Origin: Candidatus Palauibacter australiensis
Lineage (GTDB): Bacteria; Gemmatimonadota; Gemmatimonadetes; Palauibacterales; Palauibacteraceae
Assembly: GCA_026705295.1 (NCBI GenBank)
Contig: JAPPBA010000013.1
Coordinates: 1-35,969 of the forward strand
DNA: 35,969 nucleotides
Direction: 5' to 3'
The notes under the pieces: generated by a model
Told to the model about the DNA's origin: nothing
Seen by the model: the letters and a program-made list of their open reading frames with translations, nothing else
Database searches by the model: none
Position numbers and translations under genes: made by a program
Part shown: positions 21,464 through 30,001 of the stretch, piece by piece
Layout of the letters: every line of letters starts with the position of its first letter
Numbering within the stretch: position 1 is the first letter of the stretch

Positions 21464-22939
21464 ATGATCCGTCAGTCCCGAGGCCGTCCATGGCGTCGTG
21501 CCATCGCCTTCGTCATCGCCGTCGTTCTCGCGACCCCCGTGTCCGGGTGCGCGCAGGGGAACGGCGATCCCGTGAACGACCCGCGCTTTGAGCAGGCGGT
21601 GGCGCTGTTCGAGGCGTGGCTCGACGCGAAGATGGCGTACGAGAAGATCCCCGGCGTGTCCGCGGCGCTCGTGCACGACCAGGATCTCGTCTGGTCCCGC
21701 GGCTACGGGTACGCGCACCGCGAGACCGGGGTGCCGGCCACGCCGTCGACGATGTATTCGGTGTGCTCGATTTCGAAGCTCTTCACCTCCATCGGCGTGA
21801 TGCAGCAGCGTGACGAGGGCAAGCTGGATCTCGACGATCCCGTCTCCGCGCACCTTCCATGGTACGACCTCGAGCAGGTGTTTCCCGACGGTCCGAACGT
21901 GAGCGTGGAGGGGATCCTCACCCACTCCTCGGGGCTCCCGCGCGAATCGGCGCACCCCTACTGGACGGGCCCCGACCATCCCTTCCCGACGCGGGACGAG
22001 ATCATCGAAGGACTCTCCGGGCAGGAGACGCTCTATCCCGGCCGCCGCTACTTCCAGTACTCGAACCTGGGGATGGCGCTGGCGGGGCAACTGATCGAGG
22101 AGGCTTCCGGGATGGCGTACGACGAGTACATCCGGAGCCGGATCCTGGAGCCGCTGGGGATGTCCGACACCTACACCGACATTCCCGTCGAGCACCAGGG
22201 AGGCCGCTACGCCACCGGATATTCGCGGCTCGAGCGGGGTGGCCAGCGGGCCGAGGCCCCCTTCTTCCAGGCGCTGGGGATGGCGTCCGCGGCGGGGTTC
22301 GCCTCCACCGTGGAGGATCTGGCGCGCCTCGCCTCGTGGCAGTTCCGCCTGCTGGAACATGGGGGGACGGAGATCCTTGACGTCAACACGCTGCGGGAGA
22401 TGCACCGCGTGCACTGGGTCGACCCCGACTTCGACACGATGTGGGGGCTCGGGTTCGCGGTCTCGCGCCGCGACGGAGAGCGCGCGGTGGGCCACGGCGG
22501 GAGCTGTCCGGGCTTCCGCTCGACCTTCCAGATCCTTCCGGGGAAGAAGCTGGCGGGCGTGGTGATGATGAACGCCCTCGCCAATCCCACCGACGTGTGG
22601 ACGAAGATGATGGCGACGCTGGGCGCGGCCTTCGAGGAGGCCAGGGACGACCCCGGCGGCGGCACCGCGCGCCCGGCATCCCTCGCGGAATACGAGGGAC
22701 TGTACCAGTCCACGTGGGGAGAGTCGGTCATCCTCCGGTGGGACGATGGTCTCGCGGCACTCGGCCTGCCCTCGAATGATCCGGTCGAGGGAATGACGAA
22801 GCTGCGGCATGAGGGCGGCGATACGTTCCGGCGCATGCGGGACGACGGCGAGCCGGGAGAGGCGTACATCTTCCACCGCGAAGACGGGGCCATCGCCCGG
22901 TACAGCGTGCACGGCAACTTCTCGAACAAAGTCCGGTAA
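21464..22939 (+). CDS. Serine hydrolase lipoprotein, beta-lactamase/D-alanyl-carboxypeptidase family
   Basis: The ATG at 21464 is set by a strong AAGGAGG site (21451-21457). The signal peptide ends VSGCAQG, a lipobox. The 491-residue product has the class C fold: nucleophile Ser102 and Lys105 in SISK, the YSN motif in FQYSNLGMAL, and HGG in VGHGGSCPGF as the KTG-box equivalent. The last roughly 80 residues form a small beta domain seen in many family members. Such proteins hydrolyse peptides or esters; antibiotic hydrolysis is not implied. The gene precedes an aminotransferase with a 6-nt gap. The stop is TAA. Confidence 0.88.
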   Translation: MIRQSRGRPWRRAIAFVIAVVLATPVSGCAQGNGDPVNDPRFEQAVALFEAWLDAKMAYEKIPGVSAALVHDQDLVWSRGYGYAHRETGVPATPSTMYSVCSISKLFTSIGVMQQRDEGKLDLDDPVSAHLPWYDLEQVFPDGPNVSVEGILTHSSGLPRESAHPYWTGPDHPFPTRDEIIEGLSGQETLYPGRRYFQYSNLGMALAGQLIEEASGMAYDEYIRSRILEPLGMSDTYTDIPVEHQGGRYATGYSRLERGGQRAEAPFFQALGMASAAGFASTVEDLARLASWQFRLLEHGGTEILDVNTLREMHRVHWVDPDFDTMWGLGFAVSRRDGERAVGHGGSCPGFRSTFQILPGKKLAGVVMMNALANPTDVWTKMMATLGAAFEEARDDPGGGTARPASLAEYEGLYQSTWGESVILRWDDGLAALGLPSNDPVEGMTKLRHEGGDTFRRMRDDGEPGEAYIFHREDGAIARYSVHGNFSNKVR

Positions 22940-22945
22940 CGGAGG

Positions 22946-24205
22946 ATGACGGCGACGATGACGACCCTTTCCGGTCCTTCCGGCAGCCTCATACCCGCAG
23001 CGGCCGCGCGCGAAGGGAACGACCCGATCTTCGCCCTGCACGGCGAGGCCGTGCGCCGGGCCGCGGCCGGCGAGTCGATCCTGAACTCGACGCTCGGGGC
23101 GCTGATGGACGACGACGGGAGCCTCGCGGTGATGCCCGCGGCCGCCGAGGCGCTGGGGCGCGTGCCGCACGCGCGCGCCGCCGGCTATGCGCCGATCTCC
23201 GGAGACCCTCCGTACCTCGCCGCGGTGATCGCGGACCTGTTCGGGGAGGGCGGGCTGGCCGAGCAGGCGGTCGCCGTCGCGACGCCCGGGAGCACCGGCG
23301 CGATCCACCACGCGATCCTGAACTTCCTCGAGCCCGGACAGGCGGCGCTCACGCCCAGCTACTACTGGGGTCCGTACCACACGATCTCGACCCATTCGGG
23401 ACGCGCGGTCGAGACCTTCAACATGTTCGACGCCGGGATCCGTCTCGATGTCGAAGCGTTCCGGGCGGGGCTCGAAGGCCAGATCGAGCGGCAGGGGCGG
23501 TCGCTCGTCCTCTTCAACTTCCCCTGCAACAACCCCACCGGTTATTCGCTCGACGAATCGGAGTGGGAGGCCGTGGCGGAGATCGTGCGGGAGGTCGGCC
23601 GGCGGGGTCCGGTCGCGTTCCTCCTCGACCACGCGTACGCGAAGTTCGGGGACGAAGGGTCCAACGGCTGGATCGGCCACCTCCCGCGGATGATGGAGTC
23701 CGCGACGGTGCTCGTGGGCTGGACCGTGTCGAAGTCGTTCGCCCTCTACGGCGCGCGTGTGGGGGCGCTGGTGGCGCTCCACCGGGAGGCGGAGGAGCGG
23801 CAGCGGATCTCCAACGCGCTCGGCTTCTCGTGCCGGGCCACGTGGTCGAACTGCAACCACCTCGGGCTGCTCGGCGCCACCGAACTCCTCACCGATCCGG
23901 AGCTGCGCCGGCGCACGGATGAGGAGCGCGCGGGGATGATTCGTCTCCTCAACGAGCGCGTCGAGGTGTTCAACGAACTCGCGGGGCGGGCGGGGCTGTC
24001 CTACCCCCGCTACGAGGGCGGCTTCTTCGTCTCCGTGTTCACGCCCGACGCGGAGGTGACGGCCGCAACCATGCGCGAGGCGGCGGTGTACGTGGTCCCG
24101 ATGGAGGGCGCGGTGCGGATCGCGCTGTGCGCCACGCCGGCGCACTCGATTCCCCGGCTCGTCGACGCGCTGGCCGAGGGGATCGCGACCGCCCGCGCCG
24201 CCTGA
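22946..24205 (+). CDS. PLP-dependent class I aminotransferase
   Basis: This 419-residue fold-type I enzyme has the segment FNFPCNNPTGYSLDE, the Asp of FLLDHAYAKFGDEG that pairs with the PLP ring, and the Schiff-base Lys263 in TVSKSFALYGARVG. A C-terminal Arg-containing region (VRIALCATP) binds the substrate carboxylate in the family. The architecture is closest to aspartate/aromatic aminotransferases, so aromatic or aspartate substrates are likely, but specificity cannot be read. The start is unclear: ATG 22946 directly abuts GGAGG, while ATG 22958 (Met5) is 12 nt from it; Met5 may be the real start. The gene is co-directional with the serine hydrolase. Confidence 0.88.
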   Translation: MTATMTTLSGPSGSLIPAAAAREGNDPIFALHGEAVRRAAAGESILNSTLGALMDDDGSLAVMPAAAEALGRVPHARAAGYAPISGDPPYLAAVIADLFGEGGLAEQAVAVATPGSTGAIHHAILNFLEPGQAALTPSYYWGPYHTISTHSGRAVETFNMFDAGIRLDVEAFRAGLEGQIERQGRSLVLFNFPCNNPTGYSLDESEWEAVAEIVREVGRRGPVAFLLDHAYAKFGDEGSNGWIGHLPRMMESATVLVGWTVSKSFALYGARVGALVALHREAEERQRISNALGFSCRATWSNCNHLGLLGATELLTDPELRRRTDEERAGMIRLLNERVEVFNELAGRAGLSYPRYEGGFFVSVFTPDAEVTAATMREAAVYVVPMEGAVRIALCATPAHSIPRLVDALAEGIATARAA

Positions 24206-24248
24206 ACGGCCCGTGCCGGAGAACGACGATCTGTCCGTGAGAAAGAAG

Positions 24249-24803
24249 ATGGAACGACACAAGGCAGTACCGGTCCTTACGCCGACGCTTCCGGTTCTGG
24301 CGTCGGCCCTCGTACTCCTCGCGGCCACCGGTTGTACCGGCCAGACGCCGGCCGCGGGCTTGACGGACGACGAGAAGCTCGCGCGCGTGGAAGAGATGGT
24401 GGCGGAGGTCGAACGGCGCTTTCCCGACGTGGAGGCCGTCACCGTGGAAGACGTCGGGCGGCTGCTCGAGACCGGCAGCGTCGTGCTCGTCGACGCCCGG
24501 GCGCCCCGCGAGCGCGAGGTCTCCTGGATTCCCGGCTCCATCACCTCCGACGAGTTCGAGCAGGACCCCGACCGGTACGCGGACCGCACCGTCGTGGCGT
24601 ACTGCACGATCGGCCACCGGAGTTCCGAGTACGCAAAGCGGCAGAACGAGCAGGGCCGGCGCGTGCTGAACCTGCGCGGCAGCCTCCTCGCGTGGACCCA
24701 CGCCGGCGCGCCGCTCGTGGGCCCCGATGGGCCGACCCACCGCCTGCACGTCTACGGCGAAACCTGGAACCTCGCCCCCGCCCGCTACGAAACGACCTGG
24801 TAG
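24249..24803 (+). CDS. Rhodanese-like lipoprotein
   Basis: From the ATG at 24249 the protein (184 residues) has a signal peptide ending ATGCTGQ, a lipobox; an upstream in-frame GTG at 24213 would add 12 residues. A single rhodanese domain covers about residues 50-150: VLVDARAPRERE, then the active-site loop YCTIGHRSSEYA with Cys119, then GRRVLNLRGSLLAW. The last 30 residues (HRLHVYGETWNLAP) are typical of a secreted rhodanese subgroup. It may move sulfane sulfur or act as a periplasmic thiol enzyme. The gene follows the aminotransferase closely. Confidence 0.84.
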   Translation: MERHKAVPVLTPTLPVLASALVLLAATGCTGQTPAAGLTDDEKLARVEEMVAEVERRFPDVEAVTVEDVGRLLETGSVVLVDARAPREREVSWIPGSITSDEFEQDPDRYADRTVVAYCTIGHRSSEYAKRQNEQGRRVLNLRGSLLAWTHAGAPLVGPDGPTHRLHVYGETWNLAPARYETTW

Positions 24804-24819
24804 CGCCGGCGCGTGCAGG

Positions 24820-26355
24820 CTAGGGGACCAGGTTTGCGCCGGATGTGCGGGTGATGAACGTCGCCAGCGTTTCCCGCCACTGCGGGAGCAGGCTCTCCTC
24901 CACGTACATCATGTGGCCGGCGGCGAAGTCGTCCCGCGTGATGTTGTCGCGCAGGTCCGGCGGCAGGCCGAGTTGCTCCAGCGACCACACGATGGGGAAG
25001 TACGGCGTCGCGAAGTCGTAGATCCCGTTGATGAGCAGGACCTCGAGGCGCGGGTTTCGTTCGATCGCGTGCGCGAGGTCGGGTCCCACGTTGAGCGCCG
25101 AGCCGCCGAAGGGTCCGCGCCGGCCGCCCTCCCGCTCCCAGTTCCACGGGCGCGCCATCCCGCTGGGCCAGTACTCGCGGTCGCCGTCGTAGCCGAGTTC
25201 ATCCCGCACGTACGTGTTGAAGAGGGAGGTGTAGGCAGAACTGATGGCCGAGGACTGCGCGTCGTGGTCGGGGGTCGTGTCGAGCAGGTCTCCCGTGGGC
25301 CCCGTGAACCGGGTGTCGAGCCGGGCCAGCGTGAGCCGCCGGTCCCGCAGCAGTTCCTTCTCGAACTCGGGGGCGGAGACGCGCAGGTCGGCCTTGTCGA
25401 GATACTCCAGGCTCAGCCCCGTGTACTCGTGCATCTGCCGCAGCACGCGCGCGCGCTGGTCGGGGTCCACGGCGGTGCCGGCGAGCAGCGTCTGCGCGTA
25501 GTCGGTCAGCGCCCACGCCTCGACCTCCTTCATGAACGTCTCGAGGTCGTCGGGGCGGCCCCCGGGCAGCATGTCGTGGTACTCGGCGGCGACCGCGAAG
25601 GACGGGACATTCGTGATAAACCCGATATGGGACCCGTCTGGAAACTGGAGCGTGTTGAAGTCGATGACGGCGGAGACGAGCACGATCCCGTTGAGGTCGA
25701 TGTTCGCGCTCTGCAGGTGGCGGGCGAGCAGCACGGACCGCGTCGTGCCGTAGCTCTCGCCGAGGATGTAACGGGGCGAATTCCAGCGGCGGTTCTCGCT
25801 CAGGAACCGGCGGATGAACTGCGTGAGGGAGGCGGCGTCCTCGTCCATCCCCCAGAAATGGGTCCCGTCGGCATCGCCCGCGGGGCGGCTGAACCCCGTC
25901 CCGATCGGGTCCACCATCACGACGTCGGCGACGTCGAGCACCGTGTAGCCGTTGTCGACGAGCGGGTACGGTGGCGGCGCCTGCTGCCCCACGTTGGGCG
26001 TGACCACTCGGCGCGGCCCCATGATTCCCATGTGGAGCCAGAAGGAGGCGGACCCGGGTCCCCCGTTGTAGGCGAAGATGATGGGGCGCGTGGAGGGATC
26101 GTCGCCGTTCGTCCGGAAGTACCCCGTGTAGAAGAGTTCCCCCGTCGCGTTCTCCTCGTTGTCGCGGAGGATGACGCTGCCGACGACGGCCCGGTATTCG
26201 ACGGTCTCCCCGTCCACGACGATGGAATGGTTCGATTCCCAGCGCGAAGGCTCGGGCTCGTTTCCGTTTCCGCCTCCGGAGCCTTCCTGGGCGAGCGTGC
26301 CCGCGGGCAGCAGGCCGAGCGCGACGACGGACGTGATCAGGCTGAGCGACTTCAT
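24820..26355 (-). CDS. Secreted S10 serine carboxypeptidase
   Basis: The 511-residue protein starts at an ATG with AGGAGG five bases upstream and has a signal peptide ending GTLAQ. S10 family marks are NGGPGSASFWLH (oxyanion region), MVDPIGTGFSRP, the nucleophile Ser201 in GESYGTTRS, an Asp in LINGIYDFATPYF, and a His in AGHMMYVEE near the end, which complete the catalytic triad. It should remove C-terminal residues from peptides outside the cytoplasm. Its start lies 8 nt downstream of the stop of the HpaI-like gene, so the two probably form one transcript. Confidence 0.9.
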   Translation of the reverse strand: MKSLSLITSVVALGLLPAGTLAQEGSGGGNGNEPEPSRWESNHSIVVDGETVEYRAVVGSVILRDNEENATGELFYTGYFRTNGDDPSTRPIIFAYNGGPGSASFWLHMGIMGPRRVVTPNVGQQAPPPYPLVDNGYTVLDVADVVMVDPIGTGFSRPAGDADGTHFWGMDEDAASLTQFIRRFLSENRRWNSPRYILGESYGTTRSVLLARHLQSANIDLNGIVLVSAVIDFNTLQFPDGSHIGFITNVPSFAVAAEYHDMLPGGRPDDLETFMKEVEAWALTDYAQTLLAGTAVDPDQRARVLRQMHEYTGLSLEYLDKADLRVSAPEFEKELLRDRRLTLARLDTRFTGPTGDLLDTTPDHDAQSSAISSAYTSLFNTYVRDELGYDGDREYWPSGMARPWNWEREGGRRGPFGGSALNVGPDLAHAIERNPRLEVLLINGIYDFATPYFPIVWSLEQLGLPPDLRDNITRDDFAAGHMMYVEESLLPQWRETLATFITRTSGANLVP

Positions 26356-26363
26356 CTTTCCTC

Positions 26364-27212
26364 CTAGCGGCCGGCGGCGGCCATTCCGAGGGCGACGGCT
26401 TCCGGCTGGGTCACGATGATCACGCGGAACCCCTGCTCGATCCGCATGGCGATGTCGTCCACGCCGGCCGTGACCCCGCACGGCACGTCGAACTCGAGAC
26501 AGGCGGCGAGCACGATCTGGATCGCCTCCTCCACCTTCTCCATGTCTCCGTCGTAGACGCGCCGGAGATCGCCCGGCCCGGGGGAGACGGCGCTGACGCC
26601 GGGGGTGGAGACGATCTGCCGCACATTGTCGATTCCCAACTGGTCCTCGATGAGGAGGAAGCTGATCAGGTGGCCGTCGGGATTGCCGGGCCAGGCGGCG
26701 TTGCCGAGCGCGTCAACGGCGAGGGCCGCCTCCTCGGCGGTCTCGACATGCGGGTAGACGATGCCGGAGATGCCGGCCGCCAGACCCTGCGCGGCACGAT
26801 CCCGCGCCTCGTCGTGCCCATCCCGGATCGGGGGGATCCGCAGCAGCATCGGGTGGGGCATCATGTGCCCCGAGGCTTCCGACATCGCGGCGGCGTAGCT
26901 CTCGAGCGCGGGAATGTCGAAGGGGCCGGACTCCAGCGAGTAGAACACGAAATCGAGGGGACGGTTCGCGGCCATGGCGGCGCCGGCCTCGGGCGTGTGA
27001 TCTCCGGAGAAGAGTCCGAAGATCGCATCCCCGGCGGCGAGCCGGTCCACGATCCGCGTGTCCGCGGCCTCTTCGGCCTCAGCCATGGCGTCGGTCTCCT
27101 CCTCTCCCGGGGCTCCTCCGCAACCCTGGAACAGGGCCAGGCCTCCCGTGACGCTCCCCAGCAGGAGGAGGGTGCGGAGGGGAGGGTTCCTGTGCGTGTT
27201 TCCGGCGGCCAT
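26364..27212 (-). CDS. HpcH/HpaI-type aldolase-family lipoprotein
   Basis: The ATG at 27212 follows GAGG at 6 nt spacing; a longer open frame upstream lacks a ribosome site. The signal peptide ends LFQGCGGA, a lipobox, so this normally cytosolic fold is exported. The 282-residue body has an HpaI-like TIM barrel: AGDAIFGLFSGDHTPEAG, YPHVETAEEAALAVDALG, SFLLIEDQLGIDNV, VSPGPGDLRRVYDGD, and the final GFRVIIVTQPEAVALG. The usual DxEH active-site segment reads FYSLESGPFD, so catalysis is uncertain. It is paired with the S10 peptidase; the divergent neighbour is the HDAC-like gene. Function outside the cytoplasm is unknown. Confidence 0.78.
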   Translation of the reverse strand: MAAGNTHRNPPLRTLLLLGSVTGGLALFQGCGGAPGEEETDAMAEAEEAADTRIVDRLAAGDAIFGLFSGDHTPEAGAAMAANRPLDFVFYSLESGPFDIPALESYAAAMSEASGHMMPHPMLLRIPPIRDGHDEARDRAAQGLAAGISGIVYPHVETAEEAALAVDALGNAAWPGNPDGHLISFLLIEDQLGIDNVRQIVSTPGVSAVSPGPGDLRRVYDGDMEKVEEAIQIVLAACLEFDVPCGVTAGVDDIAMRIEQGFRVIIVTQPEAVALGMAAAGR

Positions 27213-27325
27213 GGGATACCTCGGGGTCAGGGGGGCCGGTCGAACGCTCGCGACGAGTTCTCGCGGAGGGCTCGCGACCCACGTCAAGCCTCGATTAGTC
27301 TAGTTTCAGGAAAGGGGGTCCCGCC

Positions 27326-28402
27326 ATGCGCACGCCGAGAGATTTCGCCCGCACGCGAAGGGAGTTCATCGAGGAGGCTGCCCTGGGTGTCGCGGGCTTC
27401 GGCCTGCTTCCGGCCACGGCCTGGGCCTGCGCGGAGGCCCCCGACGCGGGGGAGTTGGAGAGCGCCTCGAGCGACGCCGCTTCCACCCCGGCGACGGGGA
27501 CCGGACTCGTTTGGGACGACCGCTACCTGGACCACGTCCTGATCCGGCCGGACGGCGCACGCCCCCCGGAGATTCCCGACCGCCTCGTGCGCATCCGGGA
27601 GGAACTCGTCGCGCGGGGGCTCGACGCGGCCACCGTGCCGCTCGCTCCGGCCGCCGAGGCGATGCCGCACATCGAGGCGCTCCACACGCCGGAGCATGTG
27701 GCGTCGATCCGCGAAATCGAGGTATCCGGTCCGGTCGCCGAACTCGCCGTGTCCGGCGCGTTGACCGCGATCGATGCCGTCGTCGCGGAGCAGGTGCGGA
27801 ACGCCTTCTGCGCGGTCCGTCCTCCGGGTCACCACGCGAACAACACCGGCGCCGAGGAGGGGTTCTGCTACTACAGCAACGCCGCCGTGGCCGCCAGGTA
27901 CGCGCAGCAGGTGCACGGGTTCGAGCGGGTGCTCGTCATCGACTGGGACTACCACCACGGGAACGCGACGCAGAACGCCTTCTACGACGATCCTTCCGTG
28001 CTCTTCTTCTCCGCCCACGACTGGGCCGCCTATCCGCGCACGGGCGACCCGGCCCTCACCGGAGAAGGGGACGGAGCAGGACTCAACATCAACGTGCATC
28101 TCGACTGCGGCGCCACGGACGCCGACATGCTGGGCCGCTGGGATGACACCCTCTCGCCGGCCGTCGCCGCCTTCGACCCGGACTTCGTGATCCTCTCCGC
28201 GGGCTTCGACAGCCGCGTCGACGACCTCCTGGGCTGCTTCGCGCTCACGGACGACGCCTTCCGGCGCATGACGCGGACCGCGATGGACTACGCAGACACC
28301 TGCTGCGAAGGGCGCGTCGTCTCGCTGCTGGAGGGCGGCTACAACCTCGACGGCACCGCGCTCGCCACAGCCGCCCACATCGAGACGCTGCTCGAAGGAT
28401 AG
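27326..28402 (+). CDS. HDAC-like amidohydrolase with twin-arginine signal
   Basis: The 358-residue product starts at an ATG with AAGGGGG upstream. The N-terminus reads RTRREFIEEAALGVAGFGLL, a twin-arginine (Tat) signal pattern, so it is probably folded and then exported. The deacetylase fold is complete: catalytic His169 and His170 in RPPGHHAN, metal ligands Asp208 and His210 in DWDYHHGN, Asp295 in SAGFDSRVDD, and the Tyr in LEGGYN. Bacterial relatives hydrolyse acetylated polyamines or other acetyl amides. An exported version would act on extracellular acetyl amides, which is inferred. A hairpin terminator follows. Confidence 0.88.
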   Translation: MRTPRDFARTRREFIEEAALGVAGFGLLPATAWACAEAPDAGELESASSDAASTPATGTGLVWDDRYLDHVLIRPDGARPPEIPDRLVRIREELVARGLDAATVPLAPAAEAMPHIEALHTPEHVASIREIEVSGPVAELAVSGALTAIDAVVAEQVRNAFCAVRPPGHHANNTGAEEGFCYYSNAAVAARYAQQVHGFERVLVIDWDYHHGNATQNAFYDDPSVLFFSAHDWAAYPRTGDPALTGEGDGAGLNINVHLDCGATDADMLGRWDDTLSPAVAAFDPDFVILSAGFDSRVDDLLGCFALTDDAFRRMTRTAMDYADTCCEGRVVSLLEGGYNLDGTALATAAHIETLLEG

Positions 28403-28410
28403 GGGTCAAT

Positions 28411-28440
28411 CCCCCGGAGACGGGGGCCCCTGCTTCATTT
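28411..28440 (+). terminator. Hairpin terminator between convergent genes
   Basis: CCCCCG (28411-28416) and CGGGGG (28421-28426) form a 6-bp GC stem closed by a GAGA tetraloop, followed by CCCCTGCTTCATTT. It sits 8 bp after the HDAC-like stop and before the opposing YchF-like stop. The T-rich end is short, so termination is likely rather than certain. Confidence 0.5.
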
Positions 28441-28477
28441 AAGGGCAGCAAGCGACGCGGTGGCTTGGCCGGACGGG

Positions 28478-29518
28478 TCAGACGTTGAAGCGGATGTGGA
28501 GGATGTCGCCGTCTTCGACGACGTAGTCCCTGCCCTCGACCTGTAGCAGGCCCGCCTCCTTCACGGCCTGTTCGGAGCCGTACTTCGCGAACACCTCGTA
28601 GGGGATGACCTCCGCGCGGATGAAGCCGCGTTCCATGTCGGAATGGACCCGGCCCGCCGCCCGCCGGGCGCGCGTGCCGCGCCGGATCGTCCAGGCGCGC
28701 ACTTCGGCGGGGGCGGCGGTGAAGAAGGAGATGAGGTCGAGGAGTCCGTAGGCCGAGCGGATGAAGCGGGCGAGCGCCGGTTCGCGCAGGCCGAGCGCCT
28801 CCACGAAGGCGGCCCGGTCTTCCGGCTCGAGGTCGGCGATCTCCGCCTCGACGGGCGCGGACAGCGCCAGGCCGCCGGCCCCCATCGCGGCGAGTCGCGC
28901 GGCGAGCGCCGGCGGCAGCGCCTCCCCGGCGCGATCCTCGCTGCGGTTCAGCACGGCGAGCAGCGGACGGTCCGTCAGGAGGCCGTAGCCGCGGAACGGC
29001 GCGCGGTCCAGTTCCGCCCGGGGCACGGTCCGCAGCGGCTGCTCGCGTTCGAGCGCCCCCAGCGCCCCTTCGAAGGCGGCGATCTCGACGGCGTCCGCTC
29101 CCTCGCGACGCGCCCGGTCCAGCCGGCGCTCGACGATGTCGAGATCGGAGAGCAGACACTCCGTGGCGAAAGCCTCGAGTTCGCCCTCCGCGTCCGGCGG
29201 GTCGGCCAGCGCCGGGTTGTCGAAGTCCCTCAGGACGAGGCAGAGCGCCTCCTGGTCGCGGATCTGCTGGAGCCCGCGCGGCGACAGGCCCTTGCTCGCC
29301 GCGCCGTGCTCCCCCGGAATGTCGCAGAACCGCATCTCCGCGTACGTCGTCCTGCGCGGGGACAGGAGGGCGCTGAGCGCATCGATTCGCGCATCCGGAA
29401 CCCGCACCGTACCCAGCCGCATCTCGCCGCCGAACCCGACCGGGACGCCGAGTCCCGTCATCGCGTTGAACACCGTCGTCTTGCCGGCGCCCGCGAACCC
29501 CACGAGCCCAATCTTCAC
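28478..29518 (-). CDS. YchF-like TGS-domain GTPase
   Basis: This 346-residue protein begins with the nucleotide loop GFAGAGKTT (residues 7-15), which differs from the usual YchF GLPNVGKST. It ends with the highly characteristic DUF933/TGS-like block: LISFFTAAPAEVRAWT, RAAGRVHSDMERGFIRAE, VFAKYGSEQAVKEAG and DYVVEDGDILHIRFNV. FCDIPG is the G3-like motif. The middle holds a predicted alpha-helical insertion. YchF-family proteins bind ATP or GTP and interact with ribosomes. The unusual P-loop and altered core suggest a paralogue rather than the housekeeping YchF. The GTG start at 29518 has GAGG 5 nt upstream. Confidence 0.85.
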   Translation of the reverse strand: MKIGLVGFAGAGKTTVFNAMTGLGVPVGFGGEMRLGTVRVPDARIDALSALLSPRRTTYAEMRFCDIPGEHGAASKGLSPRGLQQIRDQEALCLVLRDFDNPALADPPDAEGELEAFATECLLSDLDIVERRLDRARREGADAVEIAAFEGALGALEREQPLRTVPRAELDRAPFRGYGLLTDRPLLAVLNRSEDRAGEALPPALAARLAAMGAGGLALSAPVEAEIADLEPEDRAAFVEALGLREPALARFIRSAYGLLDLISFFTAAPAEVRAWTIRRGTRARRAAGRVHSDMERGFIRAEVIPYEVFAKYGSEQAVKEAGLLQVEGRDYVVEDGDILHIRFNV

Positions 29519-29534
29519 CGCGTCCTCTCTCCGC

Positions 29535-29547
29535 TTATCTTCGGTGC
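29535..29547 (+). promoter_or_regulatory. Possible -10 for a leaderless transcript
   Basis: TATCTT (29535-29540) lies 7 nt before the GTG at 29548, in only 29 bp between two divergent genes. Its spacing suggests a leaderless message like the one proposed for pduX. There is no clear -35, so this is tentative. Confidence 0.22.
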
Positions 29548-29967
29548 GTGAATATCCAAATCCCGGTCTCCGCCGGCGAACTCATCGACCGCATCACCAT
29601 CCTGCGACTGAAACAGTCCCGGATCCGCGACCCCCGGAAGCTCGCGAACGTGAACTCCGAGCTCGAGCGCCTCCAGGAGATCTGCGAGCAGACGATCGGG
29701 CCGCTCGAGGGAGCCCCGCTCCGCGTCACGAAACGCCTCGGGGAACTGGAAGCGGTGAACCGGGGCATATGGGATGTCGAGGACAAGTTGCGCGCTCTGG
29801 AACGTGCCCGCGACTTCGGCCACCGCTTCATCGAAGCGGCGCGGCAAGTCTACCGCCTCAACGACGAACGTCACCGCCTCAAGCGCGCCCTCAGCGAGGA
29901 CTACGGCTCTGCGATCCTCGAGGAGAAGTCGCACGCGTCCGCCGACCCGGAGACGGACCCGGCGTAG
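29548..29967 (+). CDS. DUF6165-like small helical protein
   Basis: This 139-residue protein has no signal peptide. Its N-terminal block VSAGELIDRITILRLKQSRI and the later NVNSELERLQEICEQ, LEAVNRGIWDVEDKLRALE and IEAARQVYRLNDERHRLK give a largely helical, charged, coiled-coil-like chain. The GELIDRITIL pattern is what I recall for DUF6165, whose function is not known to me. The GTG start has no clear ribosome site. It is divergent from the YchF-like gene and convergent with a serine hydrolase; a small GCCCG/CGGGC hairpin (29996-30009) lies between the convergent ends. Confidence 0.72.
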   Translation: MNIQIPVSAGELIDRITILRLKQSRIRDPRKLANVNSELERLQEICEQTIGPLEGAPLRVTKRLGELEAVNRGIWDVEDKLRALERARDFGHRFIEAARQVYRLNDERHRLKRALSEDYGSAILEEKSHASADPETDPA

Positions 29968-30001
29968 TCGCGGACTGCGGAGGGTCGCGGACTCGGCCCG
30001 G

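Noticed and set aside
21464-22939. Antibiotic-resistance beta-lactamase
   Set aside because: The SISK, YSN and HGG arrangement is shared by many esterases and peptidases; nothing points to antibiotic hydrolysis.
21425-24607. 1060-codon open frame on the minus strand
   Set aside because: It is antisense to the serine hydrolase and aminotransferase, which have clear motifs; the antisense translation is Arg/His/Pro rich with no recognisable domain, as expected in GC-rich DNA.
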